From NCBI RefSeq assembly GCF_047675955.1, contig NC_132930.1:47741832-47805831 (forward strand): 64,000 nt of DNA. The letters are read 5' to 3'. The position numbers and the translations under genes are program-made. Within the stretch, counting starts at the first letter, position 1, and every line of letters begins with the position of its first letter. The DNA comes from Chlorocebus sabaeus. Lineage: Eukaryota; Chordata; Mammalia; Primates; Cercopithecidae. This document shows positions 23,166-36,100 of this stretch, piece by piece. The notes under the pieces were generated by a model, which saw nothing but the letters and a program-made list of their open reading frames with translations, was not told the DNA's origin and did not search any database.

Positions 23166-23675
23166 TAAAATGAATTTAATAAAATGAGGTTCAACTTTTA
23201 CTCATGTTTGTACCTAATGACAAGCTCGTAAAACTGAAAAGTTCACTATTGGCTCCTGCCCATAGGCTCCAGGCCGAGTAGGGGCCGGGGCCTCCCTGCA
23301 CTGCGGGGTCACGGGTGCCCCGGGACCACTCCCCGAGCGCCCTCCGACCCGCATGCTCAGCGCAGCTCCGTTGGCGGCGCGCCACGGGCAGAGCGGGTTC
23401 AGCGGGGAACGGAAGCTCAGCGCGGAGACTGGGATCCCGCAGGCTCACTCCGCAGGGCCGCGGCTCCTCTCTGTGCAGGTGCTGGGCCCGCAGGGGCGGG
23501 CGACGAGGTCCGCGCCGAGACCCAAGCGGGGAGAAAGCGAAGAGCGGAGGACGGGGCAGGCGCACCGGGAACCTCCGCCCCTACGCACGAGCCGAGAGTG
23601 CGGCGCTTGACACCTGCACTGCAAACGCCAGGCCGCATCCCGAGCTCCCAAGCCGCGAATACGCGCGCCCGCTCG

Positions 23676-23683
23676 TGACGTCA
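23676..23683. promoter_or_regulatory. CRE palindrome (CREB/ATF site)
   Basis: A perfect tgacgtca lies about 300 bp upstream of the NELFA start codon, inside the CpG island. Full CRE palindromes near CpG-island start sites are typically occupied by CREB or ATF1; occupancy here is inferred. Confidence 0.75.
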
Positions 23684-23723
23684 TCTTTTGCGGTCTCCCC
23701 GAGAGTCGGCAGCGGGCGCCGCC

Positions 23724-23747
23724 ATGATGCGTTACGGAAGCCGATAG
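23724..23747 (+). promoter_or_regulatory. Upstream ORF 1 (7 codons) of NELFA
   Basis: An ATG in a gccgcc context is followed by six sense codons and TAG. It is present in the mRNA only if transcription starts before 23724. Confidence 0.4.
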
Positions 23748-23905
23748 TTCTTGCCCGGCGTCACCCCGTCGTTCCGGCTCTCGACGTTGCCACAGAGCTT
23801 CCGAGAGACGCGGCCGCCACCCAGAAGCGCTCTCGTTGGAAGCCCCGCTCGTGGGGCCCTGCTGCCTGCGCCGCCTCTGCCGCCCGCAGCCCGACGGGCG
23901 CCGCC

Positions 23906-23920
23906 ATGTTGGGGTCCTAG
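23906..23920 (+). promoter_or_regulatory. Upstream ORF 2 (4 codons) of NELFA
   Basis: An ATG in a strong gccgcc context is followed by three sense codons and TAG, 60 nt before the main start codon. It should lie in the 5' UTR and could reduce initiation at the main ATG. Confidence 0.5.
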
Positions 23921-23980
23921 CCGGGGGCGTGTAGGTGTCTTCATAAGATGCCGGGGCTGCGGCGCGCGCTTTCCCCCAAG

Positions 23981-24190
23981 ATGGCGTCCATGCGGGAGAG
24001 CGACACGGGCCTGTGGCTGCACAACAAGCTGGGGGCCACGGACGAACTGTGGGCGCCGCCCAGCATCGCGTCCCTGCTGACGGCCGCGGTCATCGACAAC
24101 ATCCGTCTCTGCTTCCATGGCCTCTCTTCGGCGGTGAAGCTCAAGTTGCTACTGGGGACGCTGCACCTCCCGCGCCGCACGGTGGACGAG
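23981..24190 (+). CDS. NELFA: NELFA coding exon 1 (residues 1-70)
   Basis: Starts at the Kozak-type ATG and ends ...GACGAG before GTGAGG, phase 0. It encodes the first half of the NELF-C-binding helical domain. Confidence 0.97.
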
Positions 24191-27100
24191 GTGAGGCAGG
24201 CGGGGCGCCCCGCGGCCTCCAGATTCCCAACCTTCCCACCTCCGACCCGCACACCCTACTCCTGCCCCTGCTCCGGACCCTCCTCGGTCCCTCCCCCACC
24301 TTCCCATCCCCCTTCAGACTGTCAGCCTCCCCAGGGTCCTCAGCCCTCACGCCCCCTCCTCGCTCCTCCTAATCCCTCCCTCCAGTCCTCACCTCCCCCT
24401 GGGTCTTCATCCCCCGCCTCGATCCTCATCTCCCACCTCGGTTCTCATCCCCACCCTGGGTTCTCAGCTCCCCCACCCCGCACCTCCTCGCGCCCTGGGA
24501 ATCCCCCCCAGGGTCCTCACCTCCCTACTCTTCGTCCTCACCCCTACCTAAGTTTTCACCTCCCCTGGGATCCTCAGCCTCCTCCGCGCCGGGCCCCGGG
24601 TTCTCACTACGACCCCCAGTTCCTCACTCCCCTCCTTGGGTCCCCGGGTACTCATCCTCCCCCGCCCCCGGTCCTCACCGCCCTAATCCCCCACCGTCCC
24701 AAAGCGACCCACTCTCGGGGTGGGGGTGCGCCGGCCCCAGCGGGGTCTCCCGTCGGGGACGCAGCCCTGGTGACCAGGGCGAGGGCGGGGGTCCCGAGAG
24801 AAACCCATGTGAGGAAGGGGCGGCCTGTGCTCTGCAGCTCCGGTGTCCGCTGACTGCATTCTCTTGTTCTCACCTCGCAAAGACCTCGGCCGCCCGGAGC
24901 GCTCTATGTCCATTTTACTCTTTTCTGCACGCTGTTTGGCGTCATTCCAATGAGTGGGTGTGTGAGGTTTGTTTTCTTTTTCCTCAACGTTATATTGTAT
25001 CTCTTTCCGTGCGAAATAAACCAAGTAGTTTTGCAGACTATTGAAGCCCCGTGGTTGTTTAAACGTTCCCGGCTACTGGTGTATTATATTATAGGTTGTA
25101 ATTGTTTTTTACTGAGATATGACAGGTATGGAAAAGTGCATTTTTGTTCAGTTTCACGAATAATAATAGCATCGTGAGCCACTCCTGTGATCCTCACACA
25201 GGTGGAGATACAGAACCATGCCTGTTCCTTGGAAGCCTCCCATTGGTAATCACAGCCTTCTTACTTTCCCCTCCCTCATTTTGGAAAGGTGATCATTTCT
25301 GTACCATCTCCCCGGTGTTAGCAATTATTTATGCACCCCTGAATGGCACAGCTTGATTGCCTGATTTGGACTTAGTGTGATGGTATCATAGTGTATTTTG
25401 TGTGTGGCGTGCATGTGCCCTTTTGGTGGACACCTTGACAGTTTCATCCAGGTTGCAGCTGACTTGGTTTAATTTTCACTGCTCTGTGGTATTCCTTTGA
25501 GCACGAAGCACTCTATCCATTCTATCACAGTGACACATTTAGCTTATGGCCAGTTGTGTGCTGTTGTAAATAATTCTGTTACTACATTATTGTGATGTGT
25601 TGCATCAGGTATTTGGAATCTTGGGATTTCTCTAGGGTATGATATCTAGGAGTGGAATTGTGGGGATCATAGGATTATGCCAAATTATTTTTCAGAGTGT
25701 TTTGTTTTTGTTTTTTTGTTTTGTTTAAGACCGGGTCTGGCGCGCTGTCACCCAGGCTGGAGTGCAGCTGCACAATCATGGCTCACTGCAGCCTTGACCT
25801 CCTGGGCTCAGGTGATCTTCCCATCTCAGCCTCCTGAGTAACTGGGAATACAGGGTTTCACCATGCTGCTGAGGCTGGTCTTGAATTCCTGACCTCAAGC
25901 AGTCTGCTTGCCTCAGCCTCCTAAAGGGCTGGGATTACAGGTGTGAACCATGGCACTCGGCCTGCTTCTTGGTTTTCTGTTTTGAGAATTGTATATTCAA
26001 ATCTGCTTTTAAATTCTCTTTTTTCCCATTGTTTTGTAAGAGTATCTTTTTTATTATTATAAATGCTAGATGTCAGTCCTTTTTCAGTTACAAATATCTC
26101 CCAGTTGTCCTTTGACTTAGCTTCCTGGAATCCTTTTTTTTTGTTTTTTTGTTTTTTGACCCCAGGCTGGAGTTCTGTGGCCCGATCTCTGCTCACTGCA
26201 AGCTCCGCCTCCCGGGTTCACACCATTCTCCTGCCTCAGCCTCCCGAGTAGCTGGGACTACAGGCGCCCGCCACCACACCCGGCTAATTTTTTGTATTTT
26301 TAGTAGAGATGGGGTTTCACCGTGTTCGCCAGGATGGTCTTGATCTCCTGACCTCGTGATCCACCCACCTCAGCCTCCCAAAGTGCTGGGATTACAGGCG
26401 TCAGCCACCATGGCCGGCTTTTGTTTTTCATTTTTTGTTTTTTTTTGAGACAGCGTCTCACTTCGTCACCCAGGCTGGAGTCTAGTGGTATAATCATAGC
26501 TCACTTTAACCTTGAACTCCTGGACTTAAACAGTCCTCCCTCCTCAACCTCTGTACTAGCTGGTACAACAGATGCTCTACCACCACGCCTGGCTAATTTT
26601 TGTGCGTGTGTATGAAGATGGTGGGGGTCTTACTATATTGCCCAGGCAGGTCTTGAACTAGCATCAAGTGATCCTCCTGCCTTGGCCTCCCATAGTGTTG
26701 GGATTACAGGTGTGATCCGTGCGTCCAGCGTCTTCCTGGAATCGTGGATGAATAGAAACTCCTAGTTTTTACGTAGATGGTGTATTCATCTGCCCACTAT
26801 CATTGGTGCCTATTGTGTCCCCAAGGGACATGCCCGGAACACTCCCTGGGTTATCTTGGCGTAGCTGTACGGTTTTGCCTTTTGCACTTGAATCTTCAGT
26901 CTGTGTGGAATTGATTGTGTGAAGCAGGGAGTCTAATTTTCCACGTGGATGTCCAGTTAGTCCAGCATCGGACGTTGATTGAAATGACTGTCCTTTTCCA
27001 TTGATCTGCACTGTAACTTCTGCTGTGGATCTGTTTCTGGGCTGTGCTCTGTTCTTTTGGTCATTTACATATTGATGTGCTAATAACCCACTAAGTCGGT

Positions 27101-30100
27101 TCCTGTCACTTTATTTCTAAGTCTTGTTAGCTGACGGAGCAAACCCTCCCACTGTATTTTTCTCTGGGATCATCTTTGGCTATTCTTGTCCCTTCACACG
27201 TCTACCTGTATCTTCTATACTTACTTCTTCCACACATAGAGCCTGCCTGCTGGGATTTTAAGGCTGAACCGAATTTGCAGTTCATTCTGGGGTGTTGTCC
27301 TCTTTATATTGCATCTTATAATTTGTGGGTGTGGGCATATCTATTTAGCTGTTCTTTATGATCTCTGTAGAGGCCTTCCATCTCATATATTACCACCTAG
27401 TTAGTATTTTCCACGCCGTTGTACATGGGGTCTGTTAGTCTTAGTTTTGACTTGTTGCTGGTTTAAGAAACGCAGTTGAGGCCGGGCGCGGTGGCTCAAG
27501 CCTGTAATCCCAGCACTTTGGGAGGCCGAGACGGGCGGATCACAAGCTCAGGAGATCGAGACCATCCTGGCGAACACGGTGAAACCCCGTCTCTACTAAA
27601 AAAATACAAAAAACTAGCCGGGCGAGGTGGCGGGCGCCTGTAGTCCCAGCTACTGGGGAGGCTGAGGCAGGAGAATGGCGTAAACCTGGGAGGCAGAGCT
27701 TGCAGTGAGCTGAGATCCGGCCACTGCACTCCAGCCTGGGCAACAGAGCGAGACTCCGTCTCAAAACAAACAAACAAACAAAAAAACAAAAAAGAAATGC
27801 AGTTGATTTTTGTGTTTTGTGTTTTGGTTTTTGTTTTTGAGACAGAGTCTCACTCTGTCACCCAGGCTGGAGTGCAGTGGTGCGATCTTGGCTCACTGAA
27901 ACCTCTGCTTCCCCACCTCAGGTGATCCACCTACCTCGGCCCCCCAAAGTGCTGGAATTACAGGTGTGAGCCACTGTGCCCGGCCTGATTTTTGGATAAT
28001 GAGTTTGTGACTAGCATCTGTGCTAAAGTTTTGCTAGTTGCAAAAATTTTTTTCTATAGAATCTTCTTGATTTTTCTGTGCATTTCATATTATTTTTCTT
28101 TCTCCAATTACCTTTTGTTTTTTTCTTGTCTCACTGGACTGGCCAGGACCCTCCTTCGATCACACAGGGAGAACTTGGAATGTTTTGCCAGTAAGCATCA
28201 TGTTCCCTGTTGTCTTTAATAAATACCCTTTATCTAGTTAAGGAAATTCTCTTCTTAGAAGACTTGTAAAAAAATCTTTTAATCATGAATTATTAAAAAA
28301 TAGCTTTATTAAGATATAACGTATAGCTGGGTGCAGTGGCTCATGCCTGTAATTGCAGCACTTTGGGAGGCCAAGATGGGCGGATTGCTTGAGCCCAGGC
28401 ATTTGAGATCAGCCTGAGCAATATGGTGAAACCCCGTCTCCATAAAAAATATAAAAATTAGCCACGGGTGGTGGCACATGGCTGTGGTCCCAACTACTTG
28501 GGAGGCTGTGGCGAGAGGATCGCTTGAGCCTGGGAGGTTGAGGATGCCGTGAGCCATGATTGCGTCACTGCACTCTGGCCTGGGCTACAGAACAAGACCC
28601 TGTCTCCAAAGAAAAAATATATTATTTATATTATTTATGTACCATATAATTATGCCAGATAGTTCACAATTTAAAATGTACAGTTCAGTGCTTTTTAGTA
28701 TATTTACAGAGTTGATGATCATTCTAGTCAGTTTTCGAACATTTTCATCATCCCCCAAATAAATCCTATACTCATTAGCGTTTCCCCAGTCCTCTTCCTC
28801 CCCACTCCTAGGTGACTAGTAATCTAAGTTTTGCTTTATAGATTTGTCTATTCAGGATATTTTATATAAATAGAATCATACATTTAATGTAATTTTTTTT
28901 TTTTTGAGACAGAGTCTTGCCCTGTCACCAGGCTGGAGTGCAGTGGCGTGATCTCGGCTCACTGCAAGCTCCGCCTCCTGGGCTCACGCCATTCTCCTGC
29001 CTCAGCCTCCCAAGTAGCTGGGACTACAGGCACGCGCCACCATGCCCAGCTAATTTTTGTATTTTTAGTAGAGATGGGGTTTCACCGTGTTGGCCAGGCT
29101 GGTCTCTATCTCTTGACCTCGTGATCTGCCCGCCTTGGCCTCCCAAAGTCCAAAGTGCTGGGATTATAGGCGGGAGCCACTGAACCCTTTATTTCCTCTT
29201 TAAAAAAAAAAAAAAAAAAGGTTGCCTCTGCAGAGCATGCAGGTTTGTTGCATAGGTCTACGTGTGCCGTGGTTTGCTGGACCTGTTGACCCATCCTTTA
29301 AGTTCCCTCCCCTCACTCCCACCCCCAACAGGCCCTGGTGTGTGTTGTTCCCCTCTGTGTGTCCATGTGTTCTCAATGTTCAGCCGACTCCCGCTTATGA
29401 GTGAGAACATGCAGTGTTTCATTTTCTGTTCCTTTGTTAGTTTGCTGAGGATGGTGGCTTCCAGTTTCATCCATGTCCCTGCAAAGGACAGGATCTCATT
29501 GCTTTTTATGGCTGCATAGTATTCCACGGTGTGTATGTATCACATTTTCTTTATCCAGTCCTTCATTGATGGGCATTTGGGTTGGTTCCATGTTCTTGCT
29601 ATTGTAAGCAGCGCTGCAGTAAACATACATGTGCATGTGTCTTTATAGTAGAATGATTTATAATCCTTTGGGTGTATACCCAGTAGTGGGATTGCTGGGT
29701 CAAATGGTATTTCTGGTGTTAGATCCTTGAGGAATCGCCACACTGTCTTCCACAATGGTTGAACTAATTTACATTCCCACCAACAGTGTAAAAGCCTTCA
29801 TATTTCTCCACAGCCTCTCCAGCATCTGTTGTTTCCTGACTTTTTAATAATTGCCATTCTGAGTGGCATGAGACGGTATCTCGTTGTGGTTTTGATTTGC
29901 ATTTATCTGAAGTTCAGTGACGTTGAGCTTTTTTTCATGTTTATTGGCCTCGTAAATGTCTTCTTTTGGGAAGTATCTGTTCACTTCCTTTGCCCACTTT
30001 TTGATGGGATTGTTTGTTTTTCTCTTATAAATGTAAGATCCTCGTAAATTCTGGATATCAGATGGGTAGATTGCAAAAATGTTCTCCCATTCTGTAGGTT

Positions 30101-33100
30101 GCCTGTTCACTCTGATGATAGTTTCTTTTGCTGTGAGAAGCTCTTTAGTTTTATTAGATTCCATTTGCCAATTTTGGCTTTTTTTCCTGTCACTTTTGAC
30201 GTTTTTGTCATGAAGTGGTTGCCCGTGACTGTGTCCTGAATGATATTGCCCAGGTTTTCTTCTAGGATTTTTATGGTTTTGGGTTTTACATTTAAGTTTT
30301 TAATCCATCTTGAGTTAATTTTTGTATGAGCTGTAAGGAAGGGGTCCAGTTTCAGTTTTCTGCATATGACTAGCCAGTTTTCCCAGCACCATTTACTGAC
30401 TAGAAGATCCTTTCCCCATTCCTTGTTTTTGTCAGGCTTGTCAAAGATCAGATGGTTGTAGATGTGTAGTGTTACTTCTGAGGTCCCTTTTCTGCTCCAT
30501 TGGTCTATGGGTCTGTTTTGGTAGCAGTACCATGCTGTTTTGGTTACTGTAGCCTTGTAAGTATAGTTTGAAGTCAGGTACCGTGATGCCTCCAGCTTTG
30601 TTCTTTTTGCTTAGGATTGTCTTGGCTACACGGGATGTTCTTTGATTCCATATGAAATTTAAAATAGTTTTTTCTAATTCTGTGAATAACGTCAATGGTA
30701 GTTTGTTGGGAATAGCATTGAATCTGTAAGTTACTTTGGGCAGTATGGCCATTTTCATGATATTGATTCTTCCTATCCATGAGGATGGAATGTTTTTCCG
30801 TTTGTTTGTGTCCTCTCTTATTTTCTTTTTTTTTTCTGAGATAGAGTCTTGCTCTGTCGCCCAGGCTGGAATGCAGTGGCACGAACCAAGGCTCACTGCA
30901 ACCTCTGCCTCCCAGGCTCAAGCAATTCTCCTGCCTCAGCCTCCCGAGTAGCTAGGATTACAGGCTTGTGCCACCACGCCCAGCTAATTTGTGTATTTTT
31001 AGTAGAGACGGGGTTTCACCATGTTGGCCAGGCTGGTCTCAAACTCCTGACCTCAGGTAATCCGCCTGCCTCGGCCTCCGAAAGTGCTGGGATTATAGAA
31101 GTGAGCCACTGTGCCTGGCCCCTCTCTTATTTTCTTGAACAGTGGTTTGTAGTTCTCTTTGAAGAAGTCCTTCACATCCCTTGTTAGCTGTATTCCTAGG
31201 TATTTTATTCTCTAGTGATTTTGAATGGGAGTTCATTCATGATTTGACTCTTTGCTTGCCTATTAAAATCACATTGATTTTGTATCCTGAGACTTTGCTG
31301 AAGTTGCTTATCAGTTCAATAAGTTTTTTGACTGAGTCGATGGGGTTTTCTAAATATAAAATCATGTCATCTGCAAACAGAGACAACTTGACTTCCTCTC
31401 TTCCTATTTGAATACCCTTTATTTCTTTCTCTTGCCTAATTGCCCTGGCCAGAACTTCCAACACTATGTTGAATAGGAGTGGTGAGAGAGGGCATCCTTG
31501 TCTTGTACCGGTTTTCAAAGAGAGTACTTCCAGCTTTTGCCCATTCAATATGGTATTGGCTGTGGGTTTGTCCTAAATAGCTCTTGTTATTTTGAGATAC
31601 GTTCCATTAATGCCTAGCTTCTTGAGAGTTTTTAACATGCAGGGATGTTGAATTTTGTATCAAAGGCCTGTTCCGCCTCTGTTGAGATAATCATGTGGTT
31701 TTTGTCTTTGGTTATTTATGTGATAGATTATGCTTGCTGATTTGCATATGTTGAACCAGCCTTGCATCCCAGGGATGAAGCCGACTTGATCATGGTGAAT
31801 AAGCTTTTCGATGTGCTGCAGGATTCGGTTTGCCAGTATTTTATTGAGGATGTTCACATTGATATTCATCAGGGATACTGGCCTAAAGTTTCCTTTTTTT
31901 GTTGTCTCTTCCCAGTTTTGGTATCAGGATGGTGCTGGCTTCATAAAATGAGTTAGGGAGGAGTCACTCCTTTTCCATTGTTTGGAATAGTTTCAGAAGG
32001 AATGGTACCAGCTCCTCTTCGTATTTCTGGTAGAATTCAGTTGTGAGTCCGTCTGGTACTGGGCTTTTTTTGGTTGGCAGGTTATTACTGCCTCAATTTC
32101 AGAGCTTGTTATTGGTCGTTCAGGGATTCAACTTCTTCCTGGTTTAGTTTTGGGAGGGTGTATGCACCCAGGAATTTATCCATTTCTTCTAGATTTTCTA
32201 GTTTATTTGTATAGAGGTGTTTATAGTATTCTCTGATGGTAGTTTGTGTATCTCTGGAGCCAGTGGTGCTATCACCTTTATTATTATTATTATTATTATT
32301 ATTATTGGTGTCTATTTGATTCTTCTCTCTCTTCTTTATTAGTCTGGCTAGTGTTCTATCCATTTTGTTAATTTTTTCAAAAAACCAGCTCCTGGATTCG
32401 TTAATTTATTTATTTTTTTTGAAGGGTTTTTCGTATCTCTGTGTCCTTTAATTCTTCTCTGATCTTAGTTATTTCTTTTTTTCTGTTAGCTTTGGGGTTA
32501 ACTTGCTCTTGCCTCTCTAGCTCTTTTAATTGTGATGTTAGGGTGTCGATTTGAGATCTTTCTAGCTTTCTAATGTTGGCATTTAATGCTGTAAATTTCG
32601 CTCTTAACACTGCTTTAGCTGTGTCCCAGAGATTCTGGCCCATTGTCTCTTTGTTCTCATTGGTTTCAAAGAAATTCTTGATTTCTGCCCTAATTTCATT
32701 ATTTACCCAGGAGTCATTCAAGAGCAGGTTGTTCAATTTCCGTGATATTCTGTGGTTTTGAGTGAGTTTCTTAATCTTGAGTTCTAATTTGCACTGTGAT
32801 CTGAGAGACTGTTGTGATTTAGTTCTTTTGCATTTGCTGAGGAGTATTTTACTTCCAATTATGTGATTGATTTTAGAATAAGTGCCATGTGGCACTGAGA
32901 AAAATACATGTCCTGTTGATTTGGGATAGAGAGTTCTGTAGACGTCTGCTAGGTCCACTTGATCCAGAACTGAGTTCAAGTTCTGAATATCCTTGTTAGT
33001 TTTCTGTCTCGTTGATCTAATACTGACAGTGGGGTGTTAAAGTCTCCTCCTGTTATTGTGTGGTAGTCTAAGTCTCTTTGTAGGTCTCTAAGAACTTGTT

Positions 33101-36100
33101 TTATGAATCTGGGTGCTCCTGTATTGGGTGCATATGTATTTAGGATAGTTAGCTCTTCTTGTTGAATTGTTCCTTTTACCATTGTGTAATGCCCTTCTTG
33201 TCTTCTTTGATCTTTGTTGGTTTAAAGTCTGTTTTGTCAGAGACTAGGATTGCAACCCGTTTGTTGTTGTTGTTGTTTGTTGTTTGTTTTTGCTTTCCAT
33301 TTGCTTAGTAAAGTTTCCTCCATCCCTTTATTTTGAGCCTGTGTATGTCTTTGCATGTAAGATGAGTCTTCTGCATACAGCACACTGATGGGTCTTGACT
33401 CCTTATCCAATTTGCCAGTCTGTGTCTTTTAATTGGGGCATTTAGCCCATTTACATTTAAGGTTAATATTGTTATGTGTGAATTCGGTCCTGTAATCATG
33501 ATGCTAGCTGGTTATTTTGCACACTAGATGCAGTTTCTTCATAATGTCTTTGGTCTTTATATTTTGGTGTGTTTTTTCAGTGGCTGGTACCGGTTTTTCT
33601 TTCCATATTTAGTGCTTCTTTCCGGAGCTCTTCCAGGGCAGAGCTGATGGTAACAAAATCCCTCAGCATTTGCTTGTCTGGAAAATATTTTATTTCTCCT
33701 TCACTTATGAAGCTTAGTTTGGCTGGATATTAAATTCTGGGTTGAAAATTCTTTTCTTTAAGAATGTTGAATATTGGCCCCCAATCTCTTCTGGCTTGTA
33801 GAGTTTCTGCAGAGGTCTGCTGTTAGTTAGTCTGATGTACTTCCCTTTGTAGGTGACCTGGCCTTTCTCTCTGGCTGCCCTGAACAGTTTTTCCTTAATT
33901 TCGACCTTTGATGATTATGTGTCTTGGGGTTGATCATCTCGTGGAGTATCTTAGTGGGGTTCTCTGTATTTCCCGAATTTGCATGTCGGCCTGTCTTTCT
34001 AGGTTGAGGAAGTTCTCCTGGATGATATCCTTAAGTGTGTTTTCTAGCTTGTTTCCATTCTCCCCATCTCCTTCTGGTACTCCAGTCAGTAGTAGGTTGG
34101 GTCTTTTTATGAAGTCCTATATTTTTTTAAGGCTTTGTTCGTTCCTTTTCATTCTTTTCTCTCTATTCTTGTCTGCATGTCTTATTTCAGTAAGGTGGTC
34201 TTCAAACTCTGATATCCTTTCTTCTGCTTGATGGATTCAGCTGTTGATACTTGCGGATGATTCACAAGGTTCTTGTGCTGTGTTTTTCAGCTCCATCAGG
34301 TCATTTATGTTCCTCTCTAAACTGGGTATTCTAGTTAGCAATTCCTTAACCTTTTATCAAGGTTCTTAGTTTCTTTGCATTGGGATAGAACATGCTCCTT
34401 TAGTTCGTTTTTTTGTTTTGTTTTGTTTTGTTTGTCTGTTTATTTTTACCCATCTTCTGAAGCCTACTTCTGTCAACTCGTCCATCCAATCCTCCATCTA
34501 GTTCTGCGCCCTTGATGGAGAGACATTGTGATCATTTGAAGGAGAAGAGGCACTCTGGCCTTTGGGGTTTTCAGCATTTTTTCGTTGATTCTTTCTCATC
34601 TTCATGAGTTTGCCTAGTTTCAGTCTTTGAGGCTGCTGACCCTTGGATGGGGCCATTTGTTGTGGTTGTTGTTGTTGTTGATGCTATTGTCATTTTCTGC
34701 TCGTTTGTTTTTCCTGCAATAGTCAGGTCCCTCTTCTGTAGGGCTGATGCAGTTTGCTGGGGGTTCTCTTCAGGCCATTTTCATCTGATTCACTCCCGTG
34801 CCTGGAGGTGTCACTAAAGGAGGCTGGAGAACAGCAAAGATGGGTTCCTGCTCCTTCTTCTGGGACCTCTGACCTCGAGGGGCGCCCACCTGATGCCAGT
34901 AAGATCGCTCCTGTATAGGATGTTAGTGGCTACACCATCTTACATTCTCCATAGTGATTTTTGAGTGTTCAGTCTCTCACATCCTTGCCAACATTTGTTA
35001 TCTTTTTGATGTAGCCATCCTAGTGGGTATGAACACAAGGGAACTTTAAATTTTATCAAATGCTTAAATATCTATTGACATGTAATTCACCACATTAACA
35101 AAATACCTTTAATTGTAAACCAACCTTGCATTCCTGAGGTAAACCTAAATTGGTCATTTTATGTTGTTGGATTATATCATCCTGAGGTTTTGTATAGGGA
35201 TTTTGTATTGTATCTTTGTTCTTGGGTGAGATTGACCCGTAGTTTTACTTACCCAGACTGTCTTTGTTGGATTTTGGTATTGGGGTTATGCTACCCTTAA
35301 AAAAGGATTTGTAACGTATCTGGTCTTTTCTTTCTCTTTGGAAAGTTTGTTTACTAATGGAGTGATTTCCTCCTAAATATTTGGTAGAACTTGGTAATGA
35401 AGCCTTCTGGACCTGAAATTTACTTTGTGGGAGGATTTTTCGGTATTGATTTTTGTTTTTATGAGTTTTGTTTGTTTGCTTGTTTTAATGCATAGTGTCA
35501 CTGTCACCCAGGCCGGAGTGGCAGTGATGTGATCATAACTCACTGTAACCTTAAACTCGTAAGCTCAAGTGATCCTCCTTCCTCAACCTGCTGGGCAGCT
35601 AAGACTACAGGCATGTACCACCATACCTGCCTACTTTTCTTTTTTTTTATTTTTTTGTAGAGAGAGTGTCTCAAATACCCTTCTGTCATCGAGGCTGGAG
35701 TGCCATGGTGTGATCTTGGCTCACTGCAACCTCCACCTTCCAGGCTCAACAATTCTTGTGTTTCAGCCTCCTGAGTAACTGGGATCACAAACGTGCACCA
35801 CCATGCCCGGCTAATTTTCGTATTTTTAGTAGAGACGGGCTTTTGCCACGTTGGCCAGTCTGGTCTCAAGCTCTCGACCTCAAGTGATCCACCTGCCTCG
35901 GCTGCCCAAATTTCTGGGATTACAGGCATGGGCCAACATGACCAGCTCAACATCTTCTTTGTAAATGTCAAAAACATGTGTAGTGATTATTTCTTATTTT
36001 TTCCCCCTTGATCCATCTCACCAGATGTTTGTTGATTTTATAAGAATTTTCAAAGTACCAGCTTCTGGTTTTGTTGATCCTTGCTTTCTGTTTCACTAAT

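Larger units (their letters stand above)
23270..24900 (+). promoter_or_regulatory. NELFA: NELFA CpG-island promoter and exon 1 region
   Basis: The region is GC-rich with dense CpG around the first coding exon and has no TATA box at a sensible position. It contains a palindromic CRE (23676-23683) and three YY1-like ATGGCG motifs (23718-23725 and 23900-23907 on the minus strand, 23978-23986 on the plus strand). This is the usual layout of a constitutive housekeeping promoter. The transcription start cannot be fixed from sequence, but it should lie near 23,690-23,900. Confidence 0.8.
25080..27480 (-). mobile_element. Old antisense L1 (L1M-like)
   Basis: The antisense 3' UTR and ORF2 C-terminal region of an old L1, broken by three Alus. 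It continues in pieces to about 28320. Confidence 0.7.
29221..34920 (-). mobile_element. Near-complete antisense L1 in NELFA intron 1
   Basis: Read on the minus strand, a 5' UTR remnant lies near 34,920-34,650. ORF1 remnants follow to about 33,560, then ORF2 from about 33,499 to about 29,300, then a 3' UTR missing its last bases. The RT motif FADD is intact near 31,375-31,390, but stops and frameshifts break both ORFs. One Alu interrupts it (30828-31120). It is a young-to-middle L1PA-like copy of about 5.4 kb without the Alu. Its 3' edge abuts a poly-A run (29202-29219) rather than the expected poly-T. Confidence 0.92.

Noticed and set aside
23191..23565. Possible divergent gene on the minus strand of the NELFA promoter
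   Set aside because: The open frame reflects CpG-island composition. Divergent non-coding transcription is possible but not shown by the sequence.
28891..29188. Proline/serine-rich peptides such as those ending SWDYRR or CWPG across the window
   Set aside because: Translations of Alu elements; not genes.
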